DNA from: Bimastos eiseni
Lineage: Eukaryota; Annelida; Clitellata; Crassiclitellata; Lumbricidae
Direction: 5' to 3'
Length of the DNA: 64,000 nucleotides
Assembly (NCBI GenBank): GCA_959347315.1
Contig: OY365811.1
Coordinates: forward strand, 35,712,441 to 35,776,440
Shown here: one piece after another, positions 63,858 to 64,000 of the stretch
Layout of the letters: each line of letters begins with the position of its first letter
How positions within the stretch are numbered: position 1 is the first letter of the stretch
Made by a program: the position numbers and the translations under genes
The notes under the pieces: generated by a model
Told to the model about the DNA's origin: nothing
Databases searched by the model: none
The model's input: the letters and a program-made list of their open reading frames with translations, nothing else

Positions 63858-64000
63858 AGGTAGGTAGTTAATATGGATCTCAGAATTTGAGTTAGGGCAG
63901 TGCCAAAATACATAATGAAATCCAGACCATTGCAAATGATTGGCCCAATGGTCTTAAATGTCAGCGTTACAAAGCAGAAAGGTGAGAGCATTGGACCACT

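Overview
The window is gene-poor, repeat-rich metazoan DNA, probably from a marine invertebrate. The grounds are spliced genes with GT-AG introns, tRNA-derived SINEs, remnants of several non-LTR retrotransposon lineages, many short hAT elements with 8-bp target duplications, abundant micro- and minisatellites, and strong excess of the palindrome TAGGCCTA (19 exact copies seen, about one expected from base composition). I cannot name the species. Nothing bacterial (operons, Shine-Dalgarno sites, CRISPR) is present.

Three host genes are well supported. (1) A SMIM7 orthologue on the minus strand at 61072-63314: four exons whose phases agree, with the first exon beyond the right edge. (2) A two-exon CD225/dispanin-domain membrane protein on the minus strand, exons 33328-33454 and 22075-22250, with an 11-kb intron full of satellites and retroelement fragments. 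(3) A 694-codon open frame at 9680-11764 (+), mostly disordered in composition, whose C-terminal motif faintly recalls PRR18. Candidate exons with good splice signals but no recognised product lie at 32147-32325 (+), 46969-47354 (-) and 58842-59056 (-).

Layout. 0.6-3.3 kb: a broken hAT transposase on the minus strand. 4.6-7 kb: a hAT terminus, then the 5' half of a decayed non-LTR element (zinc-knuckle ORF1 and start of an endonuclease). 8-20 kb: the 694-codon gene amid microsatellites, copies of a SINE-like core, a 247-bp hAT element and a degenerate minisatellite. 22-24.5 kb: the terminal CD225 exon, an alternating two-type 21-bp array, and two unrelated reverse transcriptase fragments joined head to tail. 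25-33 kb: two tRNA-derived SINEs, a LINE 3' end and long tetranucleotide arrays. 34-39.4 kb: a small MITE, a minisatellite of GACGTC boxes, two hAT elements 83 bp apart, and a Polinton/Maverick-like polymerase N-terminal pseudogene preceded by tandem repeats. 42-46 kb: a 20-bp minisatellite and a ~50-bp monomer array. 48-52 kb: two hairpins, one with perfect 55-bp arms, and a 144-bp hAT element. 52.6-55 kb: GAT/GAC repeats followed by ~1.3 kb of almost pure purine. 58-64 kb: SMIM7 and its introns, one of which holds a 320-bp hAT element.

The genes do not form a functional unit. The main story is successive transposon insertion and satellite growth in and between ordinary host genes.
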